Below, in pieces: positions 9,398 through 17,606 of a stretch of 64,000 nucleotides of DNA (position 1 is its first letter; every line of letters starts with the position of its first letter). Below the pieces are notes generated by a model. The model was given only the letters and a program-made list of their open reading frames with translations. It did no database searches and was not told the origin of the DNA. Origin of the DNA: Caldifarciminota bacterium. Its GTDB lineage: Bacteria > Hydrothermota > Tepidihabitantia > Tepidihabitantales > Tepidihabitantaceae. A program made the translations under genes and the position numbers. Location: assembly GCA_026418295.1 (NCBI GenBank), contig JAOABP010000002.1:90244-154243 (forward strand). Reading direction: 5' to 3'.

Positions 9398-9425
9398 TTG
9401 ACACCAGAATGTACGGCAGTATAAT
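9398..9425 (+). promoter_or_regulatory. Consensus promoter of the GyrI-domain lipoprotein gene
   Basis: TTGACA (9398-9403), 16-base spacer, TATAAT (9420-9425): a perfect match to both sigma70 hexamers. Initiation near 9432 gives a leader of about 30 bases containing AAGGAG at 9454-9459. It may also serve the V-ATPase genes downstream, since no terminator is seen after the lipoprotein gene. Confidence 0.85.
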
Positions 9426-9465
9426 TTTGCAAATTTTATAATATTTTCAGTAAAAGGAGCAGATG

Positions 9466-10110
9466 ATGGAAGGAAAGGTTAAAAGTCTGATTATTTTTGT
9501 AGTTATTCTTCTTTTGTTTGGCTGCGGTAGTAGGAAAGAAAAGGTAACCTCCGACGGTTTTAGTGCCGATGTGGAGTCGCTTGTAGTGGTTAATAAAGTT
9601 GCTGTTATGGAAAGAACCGGACCATACAAAAATATCGGTGGCGCAATAGCAGAATTGATGTCTCGGCTTCAGCAGTACAATGTTTCTGTTGCCGGTAAAC
9701 CCTTTGCAATCTACTATAATGATCCCACTGAAGTACCTCCGGAGAGTCTGAGCTGGGCAGTTTGTGTGCCGTTGAATACGAATGCAAATGTCGATTCTGG
9801 CTCTGGGATAAAAACTGTTAATTTACCGCGGTCGCTCTTTGCGTATACTATTCATTCGGGTGGATATGCAGGGATAGCTCAAAAATATGATCAGCTGGAA
9901 GACTGGATTGAGGAGCACGGATTAATGATTACCGGACCGGCACTGGAGTTCTGGCTTTCGGATGGTGACGTGCCGACAGAATCCATGCGGATCAAGCTTG
10001 GTTTTATTGTTGCCGCTGCGCCCGATAGCATAATTGAGGAAGAAGAAACCGAAGAACTTGAATATCAGGACGAGGATGACACTACTGCAGAAACAATTCC
10101 AGGAAGATGA
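9466..10110 (+). CDS. Lipoprotein with GyrI-like ligand-binding domain
   Basis: About 214 residues. The signal peptide ends at lipobox LLFGC, followed by a short linker and a domain resembling the GyrI-like / AraC effector-binding fold (VAVMERTGPYKNIGGAIAELM, GKPFAIYYNDP, YTIHSGGYAGIAQKYDQLEDWIEEHG). Such domains usually bind small hydrophobic ligands and are cytoplasmic; here one is exported and lipid-anchored, which is unusual but also seen in other diderms. The C-terminal tail is very acidic (EEEETEELEYQDEDD). Two ATGs are adjacent (9463 and 9466); 9466 is preferred because it lies 6 bases after AAGGAG. Confidence 0.8.
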   Translation: MEGKVKSLIIFVVILLLFGCGSRKEKVTSDGFSADVESLVVVNKVAVMERTGPYKNIGGAIAELMSRLQQYNVSVAGKPFAIYYNDPTEVPPESLSWAVCVPLNTNANVDSGSGIKTVNLPRSLFAYTIHSGGYAGIAQKYDQLEDWIEEHGLMITGPALEFWLSDGDVPTESMRIKLGFIVAAAPDSIIEEEETEELEYQDEDDTTAETIPGR

Positions 10111-10163
10111 TGTCCATAGACGCACCTGGTTCAGGTTGCAAACTGTTGTGATGTTACATCTGT

Positions 10164-10484
10164 ATGTCAACTGACTTCCTTGTTGAACTGCAGCAGGCAG
10201 AAGCAGAGGCAAAAAACCTGATTGAGTTAGCAGAGACAGAAAAAAAGCAGATGGTGGAGACAGCTGAAGCACATGCTCGACAACGTTTGAATGAATTTCG
10301 AGCTCATCTGCAGATGAGGCTGGAACAGGCAGTGCAACAAGCAGAGGCAGAAGCACGGTACATTGTTGAGGCTGCCGTCGCAGATGCCCAGAAGAAGTGC
10401 CAGGAATTTGAGAATCTGCCGGCGGAACGGGTCCAGCGAGCAGAGGAACTGCTTAAAAGAAAGTTTTTCGAGCAATGGCAATAG
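10164..10484 (+). CDS. V/A-type ATPase peripheral-stalk subunit H/G
   Basis: 106 residues, almost entirely coiled coil (runs of Ala, Glu, Gln and Lys such as QQAEAEAKNLIELAETEKKQ). This is the length and composition of the V/A-ATPase G/H stalk subunit, which pairs with subunit E to hold the catalytic head. Its position immediately before subunit I supports the call. The gene overlaps the next by 10 bases. No ribosome site or convincing promoter is seen before ATG 10164, so it may be read from the 9398 promoter. Confidence 0.82.
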   Translation: MSTDFLVELQQAEAEAKNLIELAETEKKQMVETAEAHARQRLNEFRAHLQMRLEQAVQQAEAEARYIVEAAVADAQKKCQEFENLPAERVQRAEELLKRKFFEQWQ

Positions 10485-12685
10485 ACCGGGTCAGTAAATT
10501 TGTCATTGCCGTTCATCAGGAGAGTCAGGAGGAATTTCTTATCCGGTTGCAACGCCTTGGGGTATTCCACATCACCCGTCGTGACCAGATGGAAAGTCAG
10601 CAGCCGGATCGAGAGCTTGTCCGGCTCCTAGGTACGATTGAGAATCTGAAGACGGGTGCAGGGAAACGAATTCCGGCGCGAATCAGCCTTTCACGTCAGG
10701 AATACGAACAGCTGGTTACCGGTTATGATGTTCGTGCAACAATAGAAAAAATTGAATCACTGACTCAGCGGAAAAGCGAACTACTTGCCCGAGAGCGTAT
10801 AATCGTGGAAGAGATTCGCCGGCTTTTGCCTTGGATTAATCTCGAATGCCCCCCTGCCGAACTGCTGAAATATGGCGACATCCGGTTTGTCTTTGCCCGT
10901 TTTACAGAAAAGGAAACTTTTGATGATATTCAAAAAATACTTTCTGATAAGCCGGTGGTATTTCAGATAATGAATGAGGATGAATCTGGTATTTACGTCC
11001 TGATTGCGTTTTCGGCAGATTATGAGTCAGATCTGATGACTGAACTGGCAGGGGTCAACTGGCAGAGTGAGAATCTGGGTGGACTTGACCGCCCGCCCGC
11101 TGAAGTTATTAAGGAGCTGCAGTCGCTTCAGATTCAGCTTCAGAAAGAGCTGGAAAATATCCAGCAGGAGCTGGAACGGTTAACCACGGAATTACCAAAA
11201 TTGAAAGCCAAGGCAGATGCACTGATTAACGAGCTTAAACGTCGCGAGGTAGAGAATCAGATTTCTAAAACTGAGAGCACAATGCTCATTTACGGCTGGC
11301 TCCGGAACCGGGATATCCCCAGACTCCAGAAACTTGTTGAAGAATTTGGGGTGGCGGTAATGATACCAGTGGAACCTGATCCACAGGAGCAGCCACCAGT
11401 TGCGCTGGTTAATAGGAGATTATGGCGGCCCTTTGAGCTCGTGCTTGAAATGTATCAGCTGCCTCTGCCGGATGAGTTGGATCCCACTTGGCTTATTGCA
11501 CCGTTCTTCGGTATTTTTTTCGGACTATGTATTACCGATGCTGGTTATGGTTTAGCACTGGCGGTGCTGACTCTTTTACTGATGCGCCGGTTGGGTTTCA
11601 GCAACAAGCTTCTGGGGATGATTCTGATCGGTGCTGTGCTCACAATTCCTGCCGGAGCTATGGTAGGGGGGTGGTTTGGCGATTTGCCAGACCGGTTGGG
11701 GGTAAACTGGTTGGCAGCTTTCAAGAACCGGCTGATGTTGTTTGATCCAATGAAGGAACCCCTGAAGTTCTTTCTTATCTCAATTGCGTTAGGTTATATT
11801 CAGTTGAATGCAGGTATTTTGTTGGAAATTGCTGACTGTCTGCGGCGGAAGCAGTTTGGGGAAGGTTTACTGGGACAGCTGCCATGGTTTGTGCTACTGA
11901 ATGGAATCGTAGCGCGTCTGCTCTGGGGCAGAGCGCTGCCTTCATATCTAAACTCGATCCTGATGATATTAATTCTGCTTGCTATCGCGGCAATTATCGT
12001 TTTCACTCAGAGGGAGCGTGAGACTCTGATTTCGCAGTGGCTCTGGTATGGTTTGATCAGTACTCTGCTGATGTACTTCGCCCGGAGGCTTAATTGGCTG
12101 AGTGCAGAGTTTGTATGCATCCACTGGATCGTATTTGGAATCTTTATCCTCATGCTTGGTTACGCTGCTGCGACGGTGTTTATGCACCGGTCCTGGAACT
12201 TGAAACGCGTGCTTTTGGGTATACTTACTCTTATCGGACTGGCGATTTATCTTTTTAAAATCGTGCCAGCTTTTGTACCCGGGCTTTTGGGCTTGCTTTT
12301 TTATTTTGCTGCCCCTAGCGGTCAACGGCTGCTGGCAAAATTTGTCTGGGGTGGTTATGCGCTTTACAGCGCCACCAGTTACATCGGGGTGGTTCTTTCT
12401 TACATCCGGTTGATGGCTCTTGGTATGTGTACCGGAGGTGTAGCAATGGCGATTAATGTTATCGCTTGGATGGTTCTGTCGATACCGATAATCGGGCCGG
12501 TTCTGGCACTGGTTGTGCTGTTAGTCGGCCATGGATACAATATTGCGGTTAATGTGCTGGGAGCATTTGTTCATTCCCTCCGTTTACAGTATGTTGAATT
12601 CTTTCCTCGTTTCTACACTGGCGGAGGAGAACCTTTCAAGCCATTTCGGGAGGTCAATGAGTTTGTAGTGTTGAAATCATCATAA
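10475..12685 (+). CDS. V/A-type ATPase subunit I (a-type stator)
   Basis: 736 residues. The first ~330 form the cytoplasmic arm with coiled coils (QIQLQKELENIQQELERL); the remainder is a membrane domain with about seven or eight helices starting near LIAPFFGIFFGLCITDAGYG. The late segment SYIGVVLSYIRLMALGMCTGGVAMAIN carries the conserved Arg of the ion path. It forms the ion half-channels against the K ring. It overlaps the H/G gene and lies 10 bases before subunit K. Confidence 0.93.
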   Translation: MAIDRVSKFVIAVHQESQEEFLIRLQRLGVFHITRRDQMESQQPDRELVRLLGTIENLKTGAGKRIPARISLSRQEYEQLVTGYDVRATIEKIESLTQRKSELLARERIIVEEIRRLLPWINLECPPAELLKYGDIRFVFARFTEKETFDDIQKILSDKPVVFQIMNEDESGIYVLIAFSADYESDLMTELAGVNWQSENLGGLDRPPAEVIKELQSLQIQLQKELENIQQELERLTTELPKLKAKADALINELKRREVENQISKTESTMLIYGWLRNRDIPRLQKLVEEFGVAVMIPVEPDPQEQPPVALVNRRLWRPFELVLEMYQLPLPDELDPTWLIAPFFGIFFGLCITDAGYGLALAVLTLLLMRRLGFSNKLLGMILIGAVLTIPAGAMVGGWFGDLPDRLGVNWLAAFKNRLMLFDPMKEPLKFFLISIALGYIQLNAGILLEIADCLRRKQFGEGLLGQLPWFVLLNGIVARLLWGRALPSYLNSILMILILLAIAAIIVFTQRERETLISQWLWYGLISTLLMYFARRLNWLSAEFVCIHWIVFGIFILMLGYAAATVFMHRSWNLKRVLLGILTLIGLAIYLFKIVPAFVPGLLGLLFYFAAPSGQRLLAKFVWGGYALYSATSYIGVVLSYIRLMALGMCTGGVAMAINVIAWMVLSIPIIGPVLALVVLLVGHGYNIAVNVLGAFVHSLRLQYVEFFPRFYTGGGEPFKPFREVNEFVVLKSS

Positions 12686-12695
12686 GGAGGAGTGA

Positions 12696-13175
12696 ATGGT
12701 TGATCCATTTGGTTTGGCAATTGCTCTGTTAGGATGCGTGGTCGCAGCATTGCCAGCTGGTATCGGTTCGGCAATGGGCATTCGCTTGGTTGCTGAAGTG
12801 GCAAGCGGAGTAATGGCTGAGGATCCGAAGAAATTCGGGAATCTCTTCATTCTTGTCGCACTTCCCGGGACTCAGGGGTTTTATGGATTTCTGGGAGCAT
12901 TTCTGGCGATAATGAAACTTGGATTACTGGGTAATTTAATGCCGATAACCTTGGGACAGGGGATCCAGATGTTTGCTGCCTGCCTGCCAGTTGGTATTGC
13001 CGGATGGTTGACTGCTATCTGGCAGGGTAAGGTTTGTGCAGCTGGTGCCGAGTTGGTTGCTAAACGTCCAAGTGAGGCGACGAAAGCGGTAATCTTCGGT
13101 GCTCTTGTTGAAACCTATGCGGTGCTCGGTCTGCTTGCGACGATATTTCTGCAGATGGGTGTTAAACTGGGGTAG
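12696..13175 (+). CDS. V/A-type ATPase proteolipid subunit K (Na+-type signature)
   Basis: 159 residues forming two fused helical hairpins, as in V-type proteolipids. The only membrane carboxylate is E139 (LVETYAVLG). The Na+ ligands known from Enterococcus hirae NtpK (Thr64, Gln65, Gln110, Glu139) have counterparts here: T59 and Q60 in LPGTQGFYGF, Q110 in IWQGKV, E139. This predicts Na+ rather than H+ as coupling ion (inference from family structures). AAGGAGGAG precedes the ATG. Confidence 0.93.
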   Translation: MVDPFGLAIALLGCVVAALPAGIGSAMGIRLVAEVASGVMAEDPKKFGNLFILVALPGTQGFYGFLGAFLAIMKLGLLGNLMPITLGQGIQMFAACLPVGIAGWLTAIWQGKVCAAGAELVAKRPSEATKAVIFGALVETYAVLGLLATIFLQMGVKLG

Positions 13176-13177
13176 CT

Positions 13178-13717
13178 GTGGGGAAAAAAGAACTGATTGA
13201 AAAAATTCTCAGCGATGCCCGCCTTCGTGCAGCCGCCATCAGGGCAGAGGCGGGAAACGAGGTTCGCCAGATTGAACAACGTGAACGGGAGGCAGAAGAG
13301 AGGCTTCAGGCCGAAAACGAGATGGCAATTCGTTATCGAGTAAACATGATTCTAGAAAATGCCCGCAGCCAAGCACAACTGGAAGCCAAAAAAATGATTC
13401 TGTCAGCAAAATGGAGATTAATTGAGCGACTTAAAGAACGAACAAAGTATGCGGTCATAAACAGTCCGGAATATCCGGAGTTGCTTAAGCGCTTGGCAGA
13501 GAAATATGCAAGCCCCGGGACAAAAGTCCATCTTTCTCCTGAAGATACAGATCGCTATGGTAAGCAACTTGGAGTTGAACTTGGCGAGCCGGTACCGATT
13601 TCCGGCGGGATTCTAATCCGGGGGGAACGGGAGGAAATTGATCTGTCGGTCGACAGTATATTGACTCAAGTCCTTGAGGAGAACATCACTGCAATGGGCG
13701 AAGTCTTATTCTCATAG
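13178..13717 (+). CDS. V/A-type ATPase subunit E
   Basis: 179 residues: an N-terminal coiled coil (KELIEKILSDARLRAAAIRAEAGNEVRQIEQRERE) followed by the globular head-binding domain (VHLSPEDTDRYGKQLG, ISGGILIRGEREEIDLSVDS). It starts at GTG 13178, two bases after the subunit K stop. It partners with subunit H/G in the peripheral stalk. The cluster ends here: the subunits normally following (C, F, A, B, D) are not present, and a surface-protein gene follows instead. Confidence 0.9.
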   Translation: MGKKELIEKILSDARLRAAAIRAEAGNEVRQIEQREREAEERLQAENEMAIRYRVNMILENARSQAQLEAKKMILSAKWRLIERLKERTKYAVINSPEYPELLKRLAEKYASPGTKVHLSPEDTDRYGKQLGVELGEPVPISGGILIRGEREEIDLSVDSILTQVLEENITAMGEVLFS

Positions 13718-13948
13718 GTTTTTTGCAGCTAATCGAAGATATCCTTATAATTTACAATATGCAATGGTTTTTAAAGTTTTGCAGAAAAGTGGTCGGGAGA
13801 AAATCACTTGACTTCAATGTGTTGGGATGGTAAAATTTGATTGATTTAAGGGTTACATTCCGGCTGGAGTTCCTGAATTTTCACCGCTAGTTTTATTTGT
13901 TTAACTCAAGGGCTTACAATAACAGAATTAAACAGGAGGCTTTATAAA
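13718..13948 (+). promoter_or_regulatory. Intergenic region with promoter and long leader of the 1045-aa surface protein
   Basis: Contains TTGACT (13808-13813), 17-base spacer, TAAAAT (13831-13836). Initiation near 13843 leaves a leader of about 105 bases ending in AGGAGG (13934-13939) before ATG 13949. I see no terminator for the V-ATPase genes and no strong hairpin in the leader. Confidence 0.65.
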
Positions 13949-16900
13949 ATGAGGACTGTATTGTGTGGTCTAATGCTGACCGGAGCAGTTGCATTTGCGC
14001 TGGTCGGCGGTTCTGATTTTATGTCGCCAGAGGACGGCTGGAGCGGAATTTTCAACCTTTCAGATGATGCAGTTGCCCAGTATATGGGTTATGGTTACCA
14101 GCACACAGTGGCGACTGATACCGGAGGTAATGTTCACGTCGTCTGGTATGATAACCGAGCCGGAACTAACCAGGTATTTTATCGGAAGTGGTCAAGATCA
14201 ACCGGTAGCTGGGGTCCGATTGTTCAAGTAACTAATCAGGTCGCTCCGGTTTATCGTCCGGCAGTCGCCTGTGACTATTCAGGTAATGTACATATTGTAT
14301 GGTACCACTCCACCGCTAATTACTACGGTATCTGGTATAAAAAATGGGATGTGGCGACCGGAACTTGGGGTGATTCGGTCCGGCTGTTCAATCCTGGAGG
14401 AAATTACCTCAATTACTATCCTTCCATTGCCTGCCGACCAGGTGGTAATAACATTCATGTGGTCTGGTACGGGAGAGATAGTGCCAATCCGACTTACTAT
14501 CGTGTGCGTCATATGGAATATGTTCCTGGTTCCGGTTGGAGTACGATTATGATCGTTGACACGATGGCGACCGGAACAACGGAAATTGCTTCGGTAGCGG
14601 TGGACAAATGGGACAGTGTCTACGTCGTCTGGCGAACTCAGGTTGCCGGGAACTATCAGGTGTTTTATCGTTGGAGAAGTGGCAGCGGTATCTGGCGGGA
14701 TATCGAGCAGGTTTCCAATGTAAATCCCAACGCCCCGATGTATGCCTGTGCGGTTGCTGTTGATACCGCCGGTTCAGCGGTGCATGTTGTCTGGAATGGA
14801 GATGTTCCCGGCAACTCTAATGACCGGATCTTTTGCCGCTCCCGAACGGGTTCCGGTTGGGATACAACCGAGATGATCAGTACCTATAACAACGGGTCTC
14901 AGTATGATCCAGTAGTGGCTATCGGGTCGGATGGTGCGGTTCACGTTAGTTGGCGGGGGTATACGGAAATATCCACAGCACGGCAGGAAATTCTTTACCG
15001 TGCAAAGCGGAATGGTATATGGGGTCCGGTAATCCAGCTGACCAACCGCAGTTCCGGTTCCAGCGTGCTGACACCTGCGCTTGCTGCCGGCAGGTTTGAT
15101 GATCTTCATTTCGCTTGGTATGACAATACCGATGGTGATAATGATGTTTATTATATTCGTGGAGAACTGGTTGATCCGGGTGTGGCACAAATTCTGGAGC
15201 CGACCGGAGGAATGGTTCCGGGGACTCAGGTCAATCCAAGGGCGGTCTGGCGGAACTACCGCCTGTATAATCAGACTGCATTAAAGGTGTACTGCTTTTT
15301 GATTAATCCTGCTGGAAGTCGTGTATACCGAGAGTCTGTAGATGTACCGGTGCTTGAGTCCGGTTCTGAGGATACAATTGTCTTTCCTAGTTTTATCGTT
15401 ACCAACACCGGGAATTGGACGGTCCGATGCTCAACCAGTGCCGAGTTGGATATTAACAGTACTAATGATGTTGCGGAAGTTAATTTCAGTGTCTATAATA
15501 CTGATATTCAGATGTTCCAGATTCAAGCTCCGACTGGAACAGTGGATACGGGAACAGTAGTGACACCGCGTGGACGCTGGTGGAACCGGTCGGCAAATCC
15601 GGCAAGTTTTGTTGCCTATTTCCAGCTGTTCAATTCCTCAGCGGCTTTAGTCTACTTTGAATCACTTGCGGTCAATAATCTTGAAGGGCATCAGGATATT
15701 ATCCTTAATTTTCCTTCATACCGGATTTCTGGACCTCCTGGAATTTGGCTAGCGCGGTGTTCCACTTTCTGCCTTAGTGATACATTTGCCGAAAATGACA
15801 CATTGCGCAGCTCTTTCACTGTTCGTGCTTTGCCTTACTGGCCCTACGGCTGGAAAGAGGTTAAGTCGATGCCTTTAGCTCCTTCAAACAAGGGGCCTGG
15901 CGATGGTGCCTGGCTGACTCAGTTGCGATTCGGTGGTAACCGGTATATCTTCGGATTGAAGGGTAACAAGACCGGTGATTTCTATCTTTATGATCCACTC
16001 GCCGATACTTGGCACCAGCTGAGACCAATGCCTATGGGGCGAGAATTAAAACCCCCACGCCGGGCATCGGTTGGTGTTGCCGGAGGGGATTATATCTATG
16101 CGACCAAGGGAAATAATACGCTCGGGTTCTGGCGGTATATTGTGGAACTGGATTCATGGGAACAGCTGGCAGATGTGCCAGAGGGCAGTGGGAAACGTGT
16201 AAAGGCCGGGACTGATATGGTATATATCAAACGGCCTCAGACAGATACTGGTTATGTTTACTTGTTAAAAGGATATACAGATGAATTTTACCGGTACAAT
16301 ACTATAAGCGGAACTTGGGAGAGTCTAGCACCAGCGCCCTTGACTGCCACAGGAAGAAGGTGGGACCGTGGTTCTTGGATGGTATATGCCAAAATAGGCC
16401 AAAATTTCTACATTTTTGCCCACAAATCGAAATACCACGAACTCTGGAAATATGATGTATTGGGTGATTCCTGGTTCAGTTCCCAGTTGCGGGGGATGCC
16501 GTATTCAAGTAGACTTACCGGAAAATCAAAGAAGGCTAAGGATGGCAGTGCCGGTGCTTATTATGATGAGGCGATCTATGCCCTTAAAGGTGGTAATACT
16601 TGTGAGTTCTGGCGTTACGATGTGTTGGGAGATTCTTGGGCCGAGCTGGATACTATGCCTTCGGTTGGTTCTTTGGGGAAGAGAAAGCGGGTAAAGGGTG
16701 GGGGTGATATTGTCCTGTACCAAGATGGCGCATTTTTTGCTCTAAAGGGCGGAAAGTCGCCGGAGTTCTGGCGTTATTATCTTTGTGACACAATCTTCGC
16801 TGAAAGACCGGATCATTCCCCAATTACAAGTAGTTCCTCGAGCGAAATGTCCGAGAGCCAACTGCTCATAACCAACCCGATTACTAATGGGTTAATTAAA

Positions 16901-17086
16901 CTGCAACTACCCGAATCCCATTCTATGTTCATCGAGATTTATGATGTTAGCGGCAGAATGGTGCTGGCACAACAGGCGAGCGGAAAAACGGGTGTGTTGG
17001 AGATCAGAGATTTTTCTCCAGGTGTGTATCTGTTTAAAGTGACATCGAGCGGGAAGGTTGCTCGCTGCAAGCTGATAGTTAGGTAG
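13949..17086 (+). CDS. Large secreted surface protein: propeller, two Ig-like repeats, lysine-rich kelch-like block, sorting domain
   Basis: 1045 residues. A signal peptide (about 1-18) leads to a propeller of repeated strands with the theme NVHVVWYDNRAG..QVFYRKW (about 45-410). Two Ig-like repeats follow (about 410-520 and 525-625), each with a VxPRxxWxN strand and WxxRCST. A kelch-like block (about 629-947) has the signature KGNxTxxFxxYxxxxDxW in six blades, and the C-terminus is a T9SS-type sorting domain (MFIEIYDVSGRMVLAQQ, FSPGVYLFKV). Kelch block, Ig repeats and tail are shared with the protein at 36362-39010. AGGAGG precedes the ATG. Binding or adhesion is plausible; no enzyme motif is seen. 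Confidence 0.85.
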   Translation: MRTVLCGLMLTGAVAFALVGGSDFMSPEDGWSGIFNLSDDAVAQYMGYGYQHTVATDTGGNVHVVWYDNRAGTNQVFYRKWSRSTGSWGPIVQVTNQVAPVYRPAVACDYSGNVHIVWYHSTANYYGIWYKKWDVATGTWGDSVRLFNPGGNYLNYYPSIACRPGGNNIHVVWYGRDSANPTYYRVRHMEYVPGSGWSTIMIVDTMATGTTEIASVAVDKWDSVYVVWRTQVAGNYQVFYRWRSGSGIWRDIEQVSNVNPNAPMYACAVAVDTAGSAVHVVWNGDVPGNSNDRIFCRSRTGSGWDTTEMISTYNNGSQYDPVVAIGSDGAVHVSWRGYTEISTARQEILYRAKRNGIWGPVIQLTNRSSGSSVLTPALAAGRFDDLHFAWYDNTDGDNDVYYIRGELVDPGVAQILEPTGGMVPGTQVNPRAVWRNYRLYNQTALKVYCFLINPAGSRVYRESVDVPVLESGSEDTIVFPSFIVTNTGNWTVRCSTSAELDINSTNDVAEVNFSVYNTDIQMFQIQAPTGTVDTGTVVTPRGRWWNRSANPASFVAYFQLFNSSAALVYFESLAVNNLEGHQDIILNFPSYRISGPPGIWLARCSTFCLSDTFAENDTLRSSFTVRALPYWPYGWKEVKSMPLAPSNKGPGDGAWLTQLRFGGNRYIFGLKGNKTGDFYLYDPLADTWHQLRPMPMGRELKPPRRASVGVAGGDYIYATKGNNTLGFWRYIVELDSWEQLADVPEGSGKRVKAGTDMVYIKRPQTDTGYVYLLKGYTDEFYRYNTISGTWESLAPAPLTATGRRWDRGSWMVYAKIGQNFYIFAHKSKYHELWKYDVLGDSWFSSQLRGMPYSSRLTGKSKKAKDGSAGAYYDEAIYALKGGNTCEFWRYDVLGDSWAELDTMPSVGSLGKRKRVKGGGDIVLYQDGAFFALKGGKSPEFWRYYLCDTIFAERPDHSPITSSSSSEMSESQLLITNPITNGLIKLQLPESHSMFIEIYDVSGRMVLAQQASGKTGVLEIRDFSPGVYLFKVTSSGKVARCKLIVR

Positions 17087-17103
17087 CGTTAGCGAACAAT
17101 ACC

Positions 17104-17140
17104 GTCGGGGCGGATTTGTCCGCCCCGACTTATTTTGTTT
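17104..17140 (+). terminator. Intrinsic terminator after the 1045-aa surface protein gene
   Basis: An 11-base-pair perfect GC-rich stem (17104-17114 with 17119-17129, loop TTTG) is followed by the T-rich run TTATTTTGTTT. It begins 17 bases after the stop codon and separates this gene from the convergent HIT gene. Confidence 0.92.
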
Positions 17141-17152
17141 AGATGACTGCTA

Positions 17153-17590
17153 TCAGGGTTGAGCGTTTCTGATTTTTTCGGCGATAGCGTCCAGTTCCGC
17201 AGCTGTGAACTGCGGTTGAAGTCGGATCTGACAGAAGTGATGGAGATTGAGGGTTTTGTCCAGAAGATTTTCTTCTCCTTTAATAGTGGGAATGATTAGC
17301 ATGTGTAGGTGAGGAACGCGTGTGCCTCGGATGAGCATCGTAATATATTCACAATTAAATGCGTTCTTGATTTTGCGTGCTACAAGGTAACAGGTACGGA
17401 AAAAAGGTCCGGCGATGTTATCTTGAGGTTCGATATCGGTAATGAGCGGGATGTGTCTTTTGGGAATGACGAGACAATGACCGCGTGATATCGGGTAGAG
17501 GTCGAGAAAGGCAAGTGTTTGTTCGTCTTCATAGACCTTTCGGCAGGGTGCTCTACCGGCGATGATTTGGCAAAAAGGGCAATCGTTCAT
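17153..17590 (-). CDS. HIT-family protein with altered histidine triad
   Basis: 145 residues; nucleotide phosphoramidase/hydrolase superfamily. The family start CPFCQIIAGRAPCRKVYEDEQTLAFLD and HCLVIPKRH are present. The histidine triad reads H94-L-H96-M-L98: the nucleophile (middle) His is kept but the third His is Leu, and the usual Asn/Gly/Ser-rich approach loop is replaced by LIRGTRVP. Activity may be altered. GGGAGG precedes the ATG, and the gene is 16 bases after the pyruvate-kinase-like gene, so the two form an operon. Substrate unknown. Confidence 0.88.
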   Translation of the reverse strand: MNDCPFCQIIAGRAPCRKVYEDEQTLAFLDLYPISRGHCLVIPKRHIPLITDIEPQDNIAGPFFRTCYLVARKIKNAFNCEYITMLIRGTRVPHLHMLIIPTIKGEENLLDKTLNLHHFCQIRLQPQFTAAELDAIAEKIRNAQP

Positions 17591-17606
17591 AATTGTCCTC
17601 CCTTAG

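Noticed and set aside
10130-10163. Leaderless promoter for the V-ATPase genes (TTGCAA at 10136 and TTACAT at 10154)
   Set aside because: The spacing is only 12 bases, outside the functional range.
13843-13948. A shared RNA element in the ~100-base leaders of the two large paralogous surface genes (13949 and 36362)
   Set aside because: The two leaders show no sequence similarity and no common hairpin by eye.
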